A DNA stretch of 64,000 nucleotides from CBDEGU01 sp965238045. GTDB lineage: Bacteria > Acidobacteriota > Terriglobia > Bryobacterales > UBA6623. A model generated the notes under the pieces. That model made no database searches. It was not told where the DNA came from and saw only the letters and a list, made by a program, of their open reading frames with translations. Location: assembly GCA_965238045.1 (NCBI GenBank), contig CBDEGU010000012.1, forward strand, positions 2,108,001 through 2,172,000, given 5' to 3'. Numbering within the stretch: position 1 is the first letter of the stretch; every line of letters begins with the position of its first letter. The position numbers and the translations under genes are program-made. Positions 27,842 through 35,969 of this stretch are shown here, one piece after another.

Positions 27842-29071
27842 ATGATGATGTCGATCGCAAAGCTTTCGCGACCAAAGGTTTCTCACCGGCTCTTGAGCAT
27901 GGCATTGTGGCTGACCGTCGTTTCGATGGCGCCCGCCCAGGAGCCACCGGTCGGAGAAAGCCCGGCCGACCGGCAACGCAACGCCCGGCTCTTGAGCGGC
28001 TACGACTACAGTAAGTACCCGGTCGCAATCACGGGATACAACGGACAAGACCTTCAACGGGTCGGCGTTCTGCGGTGGCAACATGCAGTCCGGACCCGCG
28101 TGACAGCCCGGGGTACCTATAAAGCTGGCATGGCCGAGCTGCCCGACGGGACGCTTGTCCTGGCCGCATGCCGGGACAATTACAAGAAGGATCACGCCGA
28201 GCGAGGGTTTTCTGTCGAAGTCTATGAATCCTCGGACGAAGGGCTTACGTGGACGGAAATCGGTGAATCTCCTCTGTTCGGAAAAGAACCCAGCCTGACC
28301 GCTCTGCCCGACGGCTCTCTCGTACTCACGGCCCAAGACTATGGGCCGGGCGCGACGCATGACAGGATCCCCATCTCTCGCTCCTCCGACGGTGGCCGGA
28401 CTTGGCAAACGATCGAGCTTATGGGACCGGACTATCCCCGCAACATGATCGTCGAACCGGATGGATCGCTGTTGTTCGTTCGTGCGCTCGAGTGGGATTG
28501 GAAGGGAGACAACGGCAACCCCAACCTTCAGCTTTGCCGCTCCAAGGACCGCGGCAAAACCTGGGCCTGCTCGGAGGGTCAGGTGGACTGGGATGTCGCC
28601 GCCTTCGGCGAGGTCTCGGCGATTCGTCTCAAGGACGGAAGATATCTGGCCGCGCTACGCACGATCGCTCCCGATGCCCCCGCCCGCGATGCGCACGGTT
28701 TCGGAGTCACAGTCCTCACCGAGTCGGCCGACGGGGGAGAGCACTGGTCGAAGCCCCGGCCGATCACGTCCATCGCCGAGGTGCACGCTTACCTGACCGA
28801 ACTCGGCGACGGGCGGCTACTGGTCACCTACTCCTCGTACCATTTGCCGTTCGGCGTTTTCGCGATGGCGAGTGCGGACGGGGGCCAGACGTGGGACCGC
28901 GGCCAACCCGTGCAGCTCGCATTGTCGGCAAAGAATAACGTGGGCTGGCCCGTCACGCTTCAGCTCAAGGACGGTAGCTTGCTAACAGCCTATGCGCTGA
29001 CCGCATATCTTAATCAGCCGCCGGACGTATATGTGACAGAGGTAGTCCGGTGGCGCTGGCCCGAACAGTGA
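27842..29071 (+). CDS. secreted sialidase/exo-glycosidase-like Asp-box protein
   Basis: A 409-residue protein with a signal peptide (LLSMALWLTVVSMAPAQ). Five Asp-box motifs of form S-x-D-x-G-x-T-W are visible (SSDEGLTW, SSDGGRTW, SKDRGKTW, SADGGEHW, SADGGQTW), the mark of the six-bladed sialidase propeller. ATG 27842 is chosen as the first of three clustered methionines before the signal peptide; the upstream 62 codons are not coding-like. Divergent from the CehA/McbA gene, with the promoter region in 27474-27841. Substrate not determined. Confidence 0.82.
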   Translation: MMMSIAKLSRPKVSHRLLSMALWLTVVSMAPAQEPPVGESPADRQRNARLLSGYDYSKYPVAITGYNGQDLQRVGVLRWQHAVRTRVTARGTYKAGMAELPDGTLVLAACRDNYKKDHAERGFSVEVYESSDEGLTWTEIGESPLFGKEPSLTALPDGSLVLTAQDYGPGATHDRIPISRSSDGGRTWQTIELMGPDYPRNMIVEPDGSLLFVRALEWDWKGDNGNPNLQLCRSKDRGKTWACSEGQVDWDVAAFGEVSAIRLKDGRYLAALRTIAPDAPARDAHGFGVTVLTESADGGEHWSKPRPITSIAEVHAYLTELGDGRLLVTYSSYHLPFGVFAMASADGGQTWDRGQPVQLALSAKNNVGWPVTLQLKDGSLLTAYALTAYLNQPPDVYVTEVVRWRWPEQ

Positions 29072-29140
29072 CTTGCTCTCTCGCCGTCCGGATCGCATTA
29101 CCACCCAAATCAGTCGTCCAAGAAACCAGGGAGGATCACA

Positions 29141-30817
29141 TTGCCTGACAAGAGGGTTTTTGACCGGCGGCATTTTCTGATCACCGCGGCAACCGGAGCA
29201 ACCGTTTCGGGCTCGGTGTTGACCTCGTCGCTGTGTGCGGCTCCTGATATCGGAGCAACGGCCAGTCAGCGCGTTCATCCGGTGCTAATTCGGAACGACG
29301 CCAGGGAATTGATACGTGTCGTCGTTGAGGCCGGGCGGCCAGATGTTCAAGCAACCTCGTTTACCTTTTCGCTCCACGGCACCGACGCGCTGGAGGACAT
29401 CGAGACTTTGCGGTTGTTCTACGCGGGCGACAAGGGGCCGCAAGAGCTCGACATGGTTCACAGCGGAACTTCCTTTTCCGGCGACAGGCGGACACTGCTG
29501 ACTGAGTTGACGGCGACGCCATTCGGGCGTCCGTCAAAACCGGCCGCGGAGCTGACGTTTCGCGGCGATCAAGCATTACGGCCAGGAACGAACGCCTTTT
29601 GGCTGGCCTGCGAGTTGCGGCCAACCGCGGACCTGTCCCACAAAGTGGCCGCCCAGTGTACGAAGATCGAAACATCGCTGGGCAGGGTCACCCCGCGCGA
29701 CGCGACACCCGGAGTCCGCAAACGTATCGGCATCGCGCTGCGCCGGCACTACGACGACGGCGTGCACACTTATCGCATCCCAGCGCTGGCCACCACGCCG
29801 AAAGGAACGCTTCTCTGTGTCTACGACATGCGCCGGCGGAAGCGCCGGGATCTGCAAGAGGACATCGACGTCGGCCTCAGCCGCAGCACCGATGGCGGGC
29901 GCACCTGGGAAGCGCCGCGCGTGATCATGGACATGGGTGAATTCGGCGGGCTGCCCCAAGAAGAAAACGGCTGCGGCGACGCGGGCATGGTCGTGGATCA
30001 GCAAACCGGAGAGATCTTTTGCGGAGCCGTCTGGATGTGGGGCAAGCTCGGCAAGCATCAATGGGACGGCGATGGCTCCGAACCGGGCTACGAAATCGGC
30101 AAAAGCGCCCAGTTTCTGATGGTGCGCTCCAAGGACGACGGTCTTACCTGGAGCAAGCCGGAAAACATGACTCGCAAGCTAAAGAAGGCCGAGTGGATTC
30201 TTCTGGCCCCGTCTCCTCAACAGGGAATCACTCTGCGCGACGGCACCCTGGTCATGCCCGCCGAAGGACGCGACGAAAAGGACCGCATGTTCTCGACTCT
30301 CATTGTCAGCCGTGATCATGGATCCACCTGGACCGTCGGTTCTCCCTCGGCGGCCGGCAACGGCGAATGTCAAGCGGTTCAATTGGACGACGGCTCGATC
30401 ATGCTCAACGCTCGTACAGAGAGGCCGGCCAAGTTTCGCTCGGTGTACGTGACCGGCGACCTCGGCCGGACTTGGCGGCCCCACCCAACGCATCGCAAGG
30501 CGCTGATCGAACCCAATTGCAACGGCAGTCTGCTTCGATTTGACTATCGAGAGGAGGGGCAACCGAAGCACGTTCTGCTGTTCGCGAACCCGCATTCGCA
30601 AACGGGCCGCGATCACCATTCCATCCAAGTCAGTTTCGACGAGGGCCGAACGTGGCCGGAGGAGTTCAGACTGCTGCTGGACGAGGGGCAAGGCAACGGT
30701 TACCCGAGCATGACCCGCATCGACGATCGCCACGTCGGCATCGTCTACGAAGGCAGCCAGGCTCACCTCGTCTTCGAGAAGCTTTCGCTGGACGAGCTGC
30801 TTGGAAGACGAGGATAA
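29141..30817 (+). CDS. Tat-exported sialidase (GH33-like)
   Basis: A 558-residue protein. TTG 29141 is the start because GGGAGG lies six bases upstream and the product begins with a twin-arginine signal (DRRHFLITAATGATVSG). A 150-residue beta-sandwich precedes the catalytic propeller, as in bacterial nan sialidases. The propeller has the arginine-bearing YRIPALATTPKGTLL motif, Asp boxes (STDGGRTW, SKDDGLTW, SRDHGSTW), a second arginine region (EPNCNGSLLRFD) and GNGYPSMTRIDD near the nucleophile tyrosine. Of the three BNR proteins here this is the best candidate for a true neuraminidase. Confidence 0.85.
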   Translation: MPDKRVFDRRHFLITAATGATVSGSVLTSSLCAAPDIGATASQRVHPVLIRNDARELIRVVVEAGRPDVQATSFTFSLHGTDALEDIETLRLFYAGDKGPQELDMVHSGTSFSGDRRTLLTELTATPFGRPSKPAAELTFRGDQALRPGTNAFWLACELRPTADLSHKVAAQCTKIETSLGRVTPRDATPGVRKRIGIALRRHYDDGVHTYRIPALATTPKGTLLCVYDMRRRKRRDLQEDIDVGLSRSTDGGRTWEAPRVIMDMGEFGGLPQEENGCGDAGMVVDQQTGEIFCGAVWMWGKLGKHQWDGDGSEPGYEIGKSAQFLMVRSKDDGLTWSKPENMTRKLKKAEWILLAPSPQQGITLRDGTLVMPAEGRDEKDRMFSTLIVSRDHGSTWTVGSPSAAGNGECQAVQLDDGSIMLNARTERPAKFRSVYVTGDLGRTWRPHPTHRKALIEPNCNGSLLRFDYREEGQPKHVLLFANPHSQTGRDHHSIQVSFDEGRTWPEEFRLLLDEGQGNGYPSMTRIDDRHVGIVYEGSQAHLVFEKLSLDELLGRRG

Positions 30818-30830
30818 CGCCAGCCCAGGG

Positions 30831-31265
30831 GGCGTTGTCAAGTTAATGACCCGAAGGCGGTTTTGCCCTGAAGCGCGCATGAATTCTCCTCCCTTGCGGC
30901 AGGCACAAGTCGCCTCCTTCCAGGCAGTGAGAGCTCTGCCCCTGAGCCGCCGATGATGGATCGCTATGAGATGATGACGCCCAACGCGGAACAGATTGTG
31001 AATGGCCCCGTGGACCGAGAGAAATCGTTGAACGTGCGCCGCTGATTGGAATCGACGCATTTGGCGTTCATGCCCCCTGCTGTGCTGGTGGGAAACTTCA
31101 GCTCGGTTGTTCTCGTACTGGCCGGTTCGATGGGTAACGGATGGAAAGACCTCTCGGTGCGCAGCCGGATAGCTGCGAAGCTTGTCGGTGACGAGTTGCC
31201 GCGGTGGCGCCGATACGGGGATTCCATCGGTCCATTGCGCCGACCGCCGTTAACTTGACCATGCC
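30831..31265 (-). mobile_element. IS6-family insertion sequence remnant
   Basis: A 435-base segment bounded by GGCGTTGTCAAGTTAA and TTAACTTGACCATGCC, imperfect inverted repeats shared with the short elements at 32470 and 52298. Between them the minus strand encodes the C-terminal part of an IS6-type transposase. About half to two thirds of the gene is missing, so the copy cannot move by itself. Confidence 0.75.
30850..31213 (-). pseudogene. IS6 family transposase, C-terminal fragment
   Basis: Minus-strand translation gives VTDKLRSYPAAHREV, NNRAEVSHQHSR, MRRFQSAAHVQRFLSVHG, HNLFRVGRH, the end of the DDE domain of IS6 transposases. The second catalytic Asp (VTDK) and the Glu (NRAE) are kept; the N-terminal part with the first Asp and the helix-turn-helix is absent. 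The frame runs on into the sialidase antisense because the natural stop is also gone. Confidence 0.75.
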
Positions 31266-31382
31266 GCCGCGGGCGGTGGACAAGGTGCGGCGCGAAGACA
31301 ACAAGCGACTGTTGACGGCGGAGAAAAAATAGGCCATAAGGCGGCGGAGTTCAGCCGGATTGTGGCGGGCAGTTCGCAGCGG
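31266..31382. other. intergenic, nothing recognised
   Basis: Short spacer between the IS6 remnant and the end of the lyase gene; no feature was found. Confidence 0.4.
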
Positions 31383-32375
31383 CTAGGTTCTCAAATACGG
31401 CTTGAGCGGCTCGAAGTCGTGCTCGATTTGGGCGACGGCTTCCGGCGAGAACGTGTAGTCGCCACGGCGGGAGACCGTCGTCTTGAAGACGCCGCGCCGC
31501 TTCATCATGTAGTACTTGAGACCGGGTATGTGTTGTTCGAGGTTCGTCATCACAAGCAGCTTGGCGAAGAGGTCACGAACTTCGTTATGGTGGCCGGCGA
31601 GATGCAATTCCCAAATGTGGGCATAGACGTCACCGTACATCGGACCGCCTGTGAGGGTTCCGTCCATACCGAGACGCATTTCGTAGGTCCAACCAAGAGC
31701 CCGTTGCGCACCGAGGATGCTCTTGATGGGCCCTGGGCGATACTTTCGCAGCTCTTTCATGCGCGAGATAGAGTCTTTGTATTCTTCCTTGAGGTAGCCG
31801 AAGTTATCGAACTTGCGCCCCATTTCCACGAGAAATTCGACGGTAGGCTCAACGCCGGGCGCGCCTCCGGCGGTCTGGCAGAAGACGGGGCGTTGGGTGA
31901 GACGGCAAAGCGCTGAGTAATACTCGCGATAGTCGTCGAGCGACTTCGCTTCCGTGGGCGGAATAGCTATGAGGGCGTCGGGGGCAAGTTGCTCAGCTCG
32001 GCGAGCGTATGCAAGCATCTTTTCCGTGTTCTCAGCCTGAACGCCCAGCACCAGAGCCGGTTTGGTTCCCTGGGCTGCTTCGGCGAGAACCTCCATGCCA
32101 CTCATACGCTCTTCGTGCGTAAGGAACTTGAGGTCGCTCGCGTGCTGCGGCCAGACCATGCCTTGTACACCACAGCGGTCAAGGAACTTCACTTCGGCAG
32201 CAAGGTCTTCGTAGTCGATCGTTTTGTCGTTGGTGTAGGGCGTGGCAAGGATCATGAAGGCGCCGCGCATCGGTTTTCCAAGCCGAGTGGCGGCGGTTGC
32301 GGTGAAAGGAAGAAGGGCGCCTGCTCCCAGCGCGGCGAGCCATTCACGGCGGCTGTAATGCTTTCCCAATGGCAT
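31383..32375 (-). CDS. Tat-exported dihydrodipicolinate synthase / N-acetylneuraminate lyase superfamily protein
   Basis: A 330-residue TIM-barrel aldolase. The start ATG 32373-32375 has GGAGA seven bases upstream and opens a twin-arginine signal (SRREWLAALGAGALL). The barrel includes GAFMILATPYT, GVQGMVWPQHAS at the pyruvate-binding position (family consensus GTTGE is altered) and the probable Schiff-base lysine in FGYLKEEYKDS. Superfamily members cleave or form 2-oxo acids such as sialic acid or KDG. Being exported and beside sialidases makes a link to sialic-acid use tempting, but the altered active-site motif leaves the activity open. Confidence 0.78.
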   Translation of the reverse strand: MPLGKHYSRREWLAALGAGALLPFTATAATRLGKPMRGAFMILATPYTNDKTIDYEDLAAEVKFLDRCGVQGMVWPQHASDLKFLTHEERMSGMEVLAEAAQGTKPALVLGVQAENTEKMLAYARRAEQLAPDALIAIPPTEAKSLDDYREYYSALCRLTQRPVFCQTAGGAPGVEPTVEFLVEMGRKFDNFGYLKEEYKDSISRMKELRKYRPGPIKSILGAQRALGWTYEMRLGMDGTLTGGPMYGDVYAHIWELHLAGHHNEVRDLFAKLLVMTNLEQHIPGLKYYMMKRRGVFKTTVSRRGDYTFSPEAVAQIEHDFEPLKPYLRT

Positions 32376-32469
32376 GCCAAGTCTCCGGTGTTTCTGTGTG
32401 CGCATTGTTTTGTCCCGGTTGAGCTGGCGGTGGTGGCCAAACTCCTAGCGCAGTCATTCGCTATTTTAC

Positions 32470-32587
32470 GGCATTGTCAAGTTAACTCGTAGCCAAGGTC
32501 CCGACCCACGATATCGAGTATTCAGACGAAGTCGCGATCAATATCTCGGGGCTGTCTCAGCCCGTGATCCGTCAACTTGACAATGCC
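32470..32587. repeat. IS6-derived MITE (repeat family C), intact copy
   Basis: A 118-base element with ends GGCATTGTCAAGTTAA and TCAACTTGACAATGCC. Its centre (CCACGATATCGAGTATTCAG) matches the copy at 52298-53462 (CCACTATATCAAGTATTCAG). It is non-coding. Its ends match the IS6 remnant 1.2 kb away, so it is probably a deletion derivative mobilised by that transposase. Confidence 0.75.
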
Positions 32588-32659
32588 GCCACGCCCCCTT
32601 CGGGGCCGGTTCTTTTGGATTCCAACGCAGAGGCAGTTCCGTGGCGCGGATTCAGGCCG

Positions 32660-33992
32660 CTAAAGCCCATGAATCATGCCTTGATCGAGCAGAGCCAGGA
32701 CCGTCTTCTCGAAGGCTGCTGTTGCGTCCTCAAGATCTTTGCCGGTGTGAGCCGCGGACAGAACCCCTCCGGTCGAACTCATGTTATCCACCCCGTGGAG
32801 ACGCATGTGGAACTGATACTCACGAATCAGCGCAGCGGGCATCCCCTTGAGTCGTTTGGCGTCAGACGAATGAAGGTCTTTGCGGCTGCTGGCCGCCCGA
32901 ATCCTTTGTTCGTCGCTCTCGAAGTAAACGTGAAATGTGGAACAAGGGCCGTAGACGCAGCCCGCGACGCCGTGCTTCTCGAGAACGTCTTCCCACGCTG
33001 CATGAAGCTTCTTTGTCATGGCGTTGGCCTTCTCGATGGGCTCGCCGGTCGCGACGCGCTTGAGCACCGCGATCCCGGCAGCGGCCGATAGCGGCGCCGC
33101 GTTGAACGTGCCCAGGTGGGTCACCCGCTCGAAACGGTCGTGCCGAGGGTCCCCGGTCTGATCGAACAGGCTCATGATGTCCGCGCGCCCGGCCACCGCT
33201 CCTCCGGGCATGCCACCGGCCAGCACCTTTGCGAAGCACGAAAGATCGGGATGCACTCCATGGAGCTGTTGCGCCCCCCCGGGATGGAAGCGAAACCCGG
33301 TGACTACTTCGTCAAATATCAGAACGACCCCGTGATGTCCCTCAATCCTCGCAGAAATTCCGGAGCGATCGGCACGCGGCCCCAAGAGGCTCCGGACGGC
33401 TCCAGAATCGCCGTCCCGATCCCGTCGTCGCGTGAAAGAGCAGCTTCAACCCGTTCCAAGTTTCCGTCCGGGATGGCCACCATGTTGTCCCAGACACTTG
33501 GCGGCACCCCGAGCGACCCTTCAGCGTCGAAAGGGGGCTGGAAACCGTGCACTACTTCGTCATGCCAGCCGTGGAAGTGGCCTTCGAAACGCAGCAGCTT
33601 ATGGCGCCCCGAGAAAGCCCGTGCGAGCCGGATGGCGAGCAGCGTCGCTTGACGAACCGTGCACGAGCTCGGCCCATTCAATGTGGAGCGAGTGATCGTT
33701 GCCGAAGTGGGTTCCGCGGCCCATGACGTCAGCGATCGCTTGGAGGACATCCGGATGGGCATGACCAAGGAGCAGGGCGCCGTTCCCCATCAGGAAATCA
33801 ACATACTCGTTGCCGTCGACGTCCCACTTGCGCCCGCCTTCTCCGCGCTCGATATACAGGGGCACCGGCTCGAAATAACGGAGGTCATGACCGACCTTAC
33901 CCCCCAGGACCCGCGATGCGCGTTCAAACCATTTCGCTGACTTGGCGCGCTTGGCCAGAAAGGCGCCCGGCAACTCGGCTGCGGCTGACATA
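32660..33992 (-). pseudogene. class III aminotransferase (glutamate-1-semialdehyde aminomutase-like), frameshifted
   Basis: Three successive reading frames together give one class III PLP aminotransferase. Frame one starts at ATG 33990-33992 (GAGGAG upstream): KWDVDGNEYVDFLMGNGALLLGH to IEWAELV. Near 33655 a small deletion removes the conserved SGTEA region and shifts into TLLAIRLARAFSGR...FHGWHDEVVHG. Near 33335 a second shift leads to VVLIFDEVVTGFR and the PLP lysine segment CFAKVLAGGMPGGAV. Loss of the SGTEA segment and two shifts mean no active enzyme. Substrate of the ancestor unknown. Confidence 0.8.
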
Positions 33993-34045
33993 GGAACGCT
34001 CCTCGAAGAACAGTAGTCTGTGCAAGAGTTTACCGCGTAGTCTCC

Positions 34046-34239
34046 TAACCCGCATTTCTCACCACTGACGACCGAAGCACATGACAGGCCCGCCAAACCT
34101 TCGTTGCGCTTGCTCGCCGTGCTCAACGTACTCTCAAGTACGCCTGCGCTCGTCAAGCGGCGCGCGCCTCGTACTGACGCGCCTCTCACGCACTTCGCCC
34201 CTCCACTTCGCCGGGCCAGGTGGTGAGAAAAGCGGGCTA
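34046..34239 (+). repeat. MITE-like repeat family A, copy 3
   Basis: A 194-base copy with ends TAACCCGCATTTCTCACC and GGTGAGAAAAGCGGGCTA. It carries extra bases near the right arm (CCCCTCCACTTCGCCGGGCC) compared with copies 1 and 2. It lies between the aminotransferase pseudogene and the cupin gene. Confidence 0.8.
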
Positions 34240-34333
34240 ATACTGGAACTCACTCTCCTGTCCCTGCCACAAATTCCGTCCGCGTTGAGAACATTGAGGT
34301 TGTTGGACAATGATCCGAGGCTTGACTCATCGA

Positions 34334-34360
34334 GTGTTGTCAAGTTGACTTGACAATGCC
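34334..34360. repeat. fused pair of IS6-type ends
   Basis: TTGTCAAGT and ACTTGACAA stand head to head with only TG between them, followed by TGCC, reproducing two terminal repeats of family C with the interior lost. It lies 15 bases before the cupin gene start. Confidence 0.5.
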
Positions 34361-34374
34361 CTGGACACGAGGGA

Positions 34375-35160
34375 ATGATGTTCAATATGCTCGGCATCCT
34401 TCTGCTCGTTCTCTTGGTCCCACTTGCGGCCGAATGCTCGAGTATCCGGATCTTGAAGCTTTCCGACGGCGTGCCCTTTCAAATGGGCAAGGTGGATTCG
34501 CGAAGGATCGTGCATCCCGGCATGGGTGCGAAGAAATTGACCCTCAACTACTCTGTATCCCAACCTGGTCACGAGTTTCCCCAGCATGTTCACGACAATT
34601 CCGATGACACATTCCTGGTCCTGCAAGGTCAGGTGGATGTTCGTCAGGGGGATTCCCGGAAGCCTCTATTGACCGGCCAGGCAGCCTTTGTGCCGTCGGG
34701 GCAAATCCATGGAACCGTGACGACCGGAACCGGCACGGCCATTCTCATCAGCTTTCAATGTCCGCCCGACCTTGTGCTGTACTCGGGGGCGCGCAACTCG
34801 TCGCTCCCGGGAGCGGCCGCGCCCAAGGGTGTCATTACGCCGGGCGCGGTGAAGCTTCTTGAGTTCGGCAACCGCAATGGGTTCTTCGTCCACCCCGGTA
34901 TGGGGTCTCACAGGGTCGCGGTGGCGCACCGAAAGCTGCGGCCGGGAGAGAAATTCTCGACCGCGGTGAGCGGCTCGGGCGAGCAGTTTTTGTTCGTTTG
35001 GAAAGGCTCGATCTCGGTCACCTCCGCGGACAAGCATTACCAGGCGCGGGAGAGCGAGACGGTATGGATTTCCGATAGCACTCTGGATGTACACAACGAT
35101 TTTCCCGGTGAAACCATCGTGATCCAGGTGCGGGCGCCTCCCGGTTTGGAATGGAAGTGA
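34375..35160 (+). CDS. secreted bicupin protein
   Basis: A 261-residue protein with a Sec signal (MLGILLLVLLVPLAAECSS; a lipobox-like LAAEC is present). Two cupin barrels follow. The first has the metal-type motif HEFPQHVHDNSDDTFLVLQG and PSGQIHG; the second (HRVAVAHRKLRPGEKFSTAVSG, EQFLFVWKGS) lacks the histidines. It is probably a periplasmic sugar- or small-acid-binding or isomerase protein. It is the first gene of an operon with the dihaem cytochrome and the PQQ dehydrogenase, only two bases before the next start. The exact methionine among the first three is uncertain. Confidence 0.8.
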   Translation: MMFNMLGILLLVLLVPLAAECSSIRILKLSDGVPFQMGKVDSRRIVHPGMGAKKLTLNYSVSQPGHEFPQHVHDNSDDTFLVLQGQVDVRQGDSRKPLLTGQAAFVPSGQIHGTVTTGTGTAILISFQCPPDLVLYSGARNSSLPGAAAPKGVITPGAVKLLEFGNRNGFFVHPGMGSHRVAVAHRKLRPGEKFSTAVSGSGEQFLFVWKGSISVTSADKHYQARESETVWISDSTLDVHNDFPGETIVIQVRAPPGLEWK

Positions 35161-35162
35161 GC

Positions 35163-35969
35163 ATGAAACCGCTAGCTTGCGTGCTCCTGCTCGCCGTGCC
35201 GCTCGTGGCCCAGCATGGACTTTACGAAAGCGAATCGAACCATCCAGCGATTGGGGACCCGAAGGCCATTGCGGCCGGCGCAAAGCTATACATGCGCTCG
35301 TGCGCGGGCTGTCATGGGCCGGATGGGAGCGGCGGCCGCGGGCCCAATCTGGTGCGGCGGCCGTTGTGGCATCCGCTGACGGACGCGAAGATCTTTTCGG
35401 CGATCCGCGAGGGCTTGCCGGGCGCGGATATGCCTCCGACGAATCTTTCCGACGACGAGACGTGGAATCTGGTGGCGTTTCTTCATGCGCTGATCGGTCC
35501 GGCGGCCGAGAATCCCGCAGCCGGTGACGCGCCGGCGGGAGAAAAAATGTTCTGGAGCGAGAAGGCAGGCTGCTCGAACTGCCACGCGATCCACGACAAA
35601 GGCGGCCGGCTCGGACAGGATCTGACCAATATCGGCGGGCTGCGTCCGCTGGCCGTGATCAAGGAATCCGTGCTCGAACCGTCGGAAAGGCTGTACTTCC
35701 TCGGCAATGAGGCCGTGACGGTGAAGCTCAAGAACGGTGAAACGATTCGCGGCGTGGCCCGGAACCGCGACAATTATTCCTTGCAGGTCATTGACCAGCA
35801 GGGCAAGCTGCATCTGATTTCGACGCGCGATGTGGCCGCGCTCGACATTCTCGAGAGTTCGCCGATGCCGGGGGATTATGGCAAGCGGCTGTCAGAGGAT
35901 GAATTGGAGAATCTGTTCGCGTTCTTGTCGCGGCAGAGCCTGCGCAAGAGCGAAGAGGAGAGCAAGTGA
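35163..35969 (+). CDS. dihaem cytochrome c
   Basis: A 268-residue exported protein with signal peptide MKPLACVLLLAVPLVAQ. Two haem c sites, CAGCH at 47-51 and CSNCH at 137-141, mark two class I cytochrome c domains, the second followed by a segment seen in haem-binding proteins of this phylum (KLKNGETIRGVARNRDNYSLQV). ATG 35163 with GGAAGTGA upstream is the start. It overlaps the PQQ dehydrogenase by four bases, and is the likely electron acceptor for it. Confidence 0.9.
   Translation: MKPLACVLLLAVPLVAQHGLYESESNHPAIGDPKAIAAGAKLYMRSCAGCHGPDGSGGRGPNLVRRPLWHPLTDAKIFSAIREGLPGADMPPTNLSDDETWNLVAFLHALIGPAAENPAAGDAPAGEKMFWSEKAGCSNCHAIHDKGGRLGQDLTNIGGLRPLAVIKESVLEPSERLYFLGNEAVTVKLKNGETIRGVARNRDNYSLQVIDQQGKLHLISTRDVAALDILESSPMPGDYGKRLSEDELENLFAFLSRQSLRKSEEESK

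Noticed and set aside
30179..31060. 293-codon minus-strand frame
   Set aside because: Its first part is the IS6 transposase tail; the rest is antisense of the sialidase gene after loss of the natural stop.
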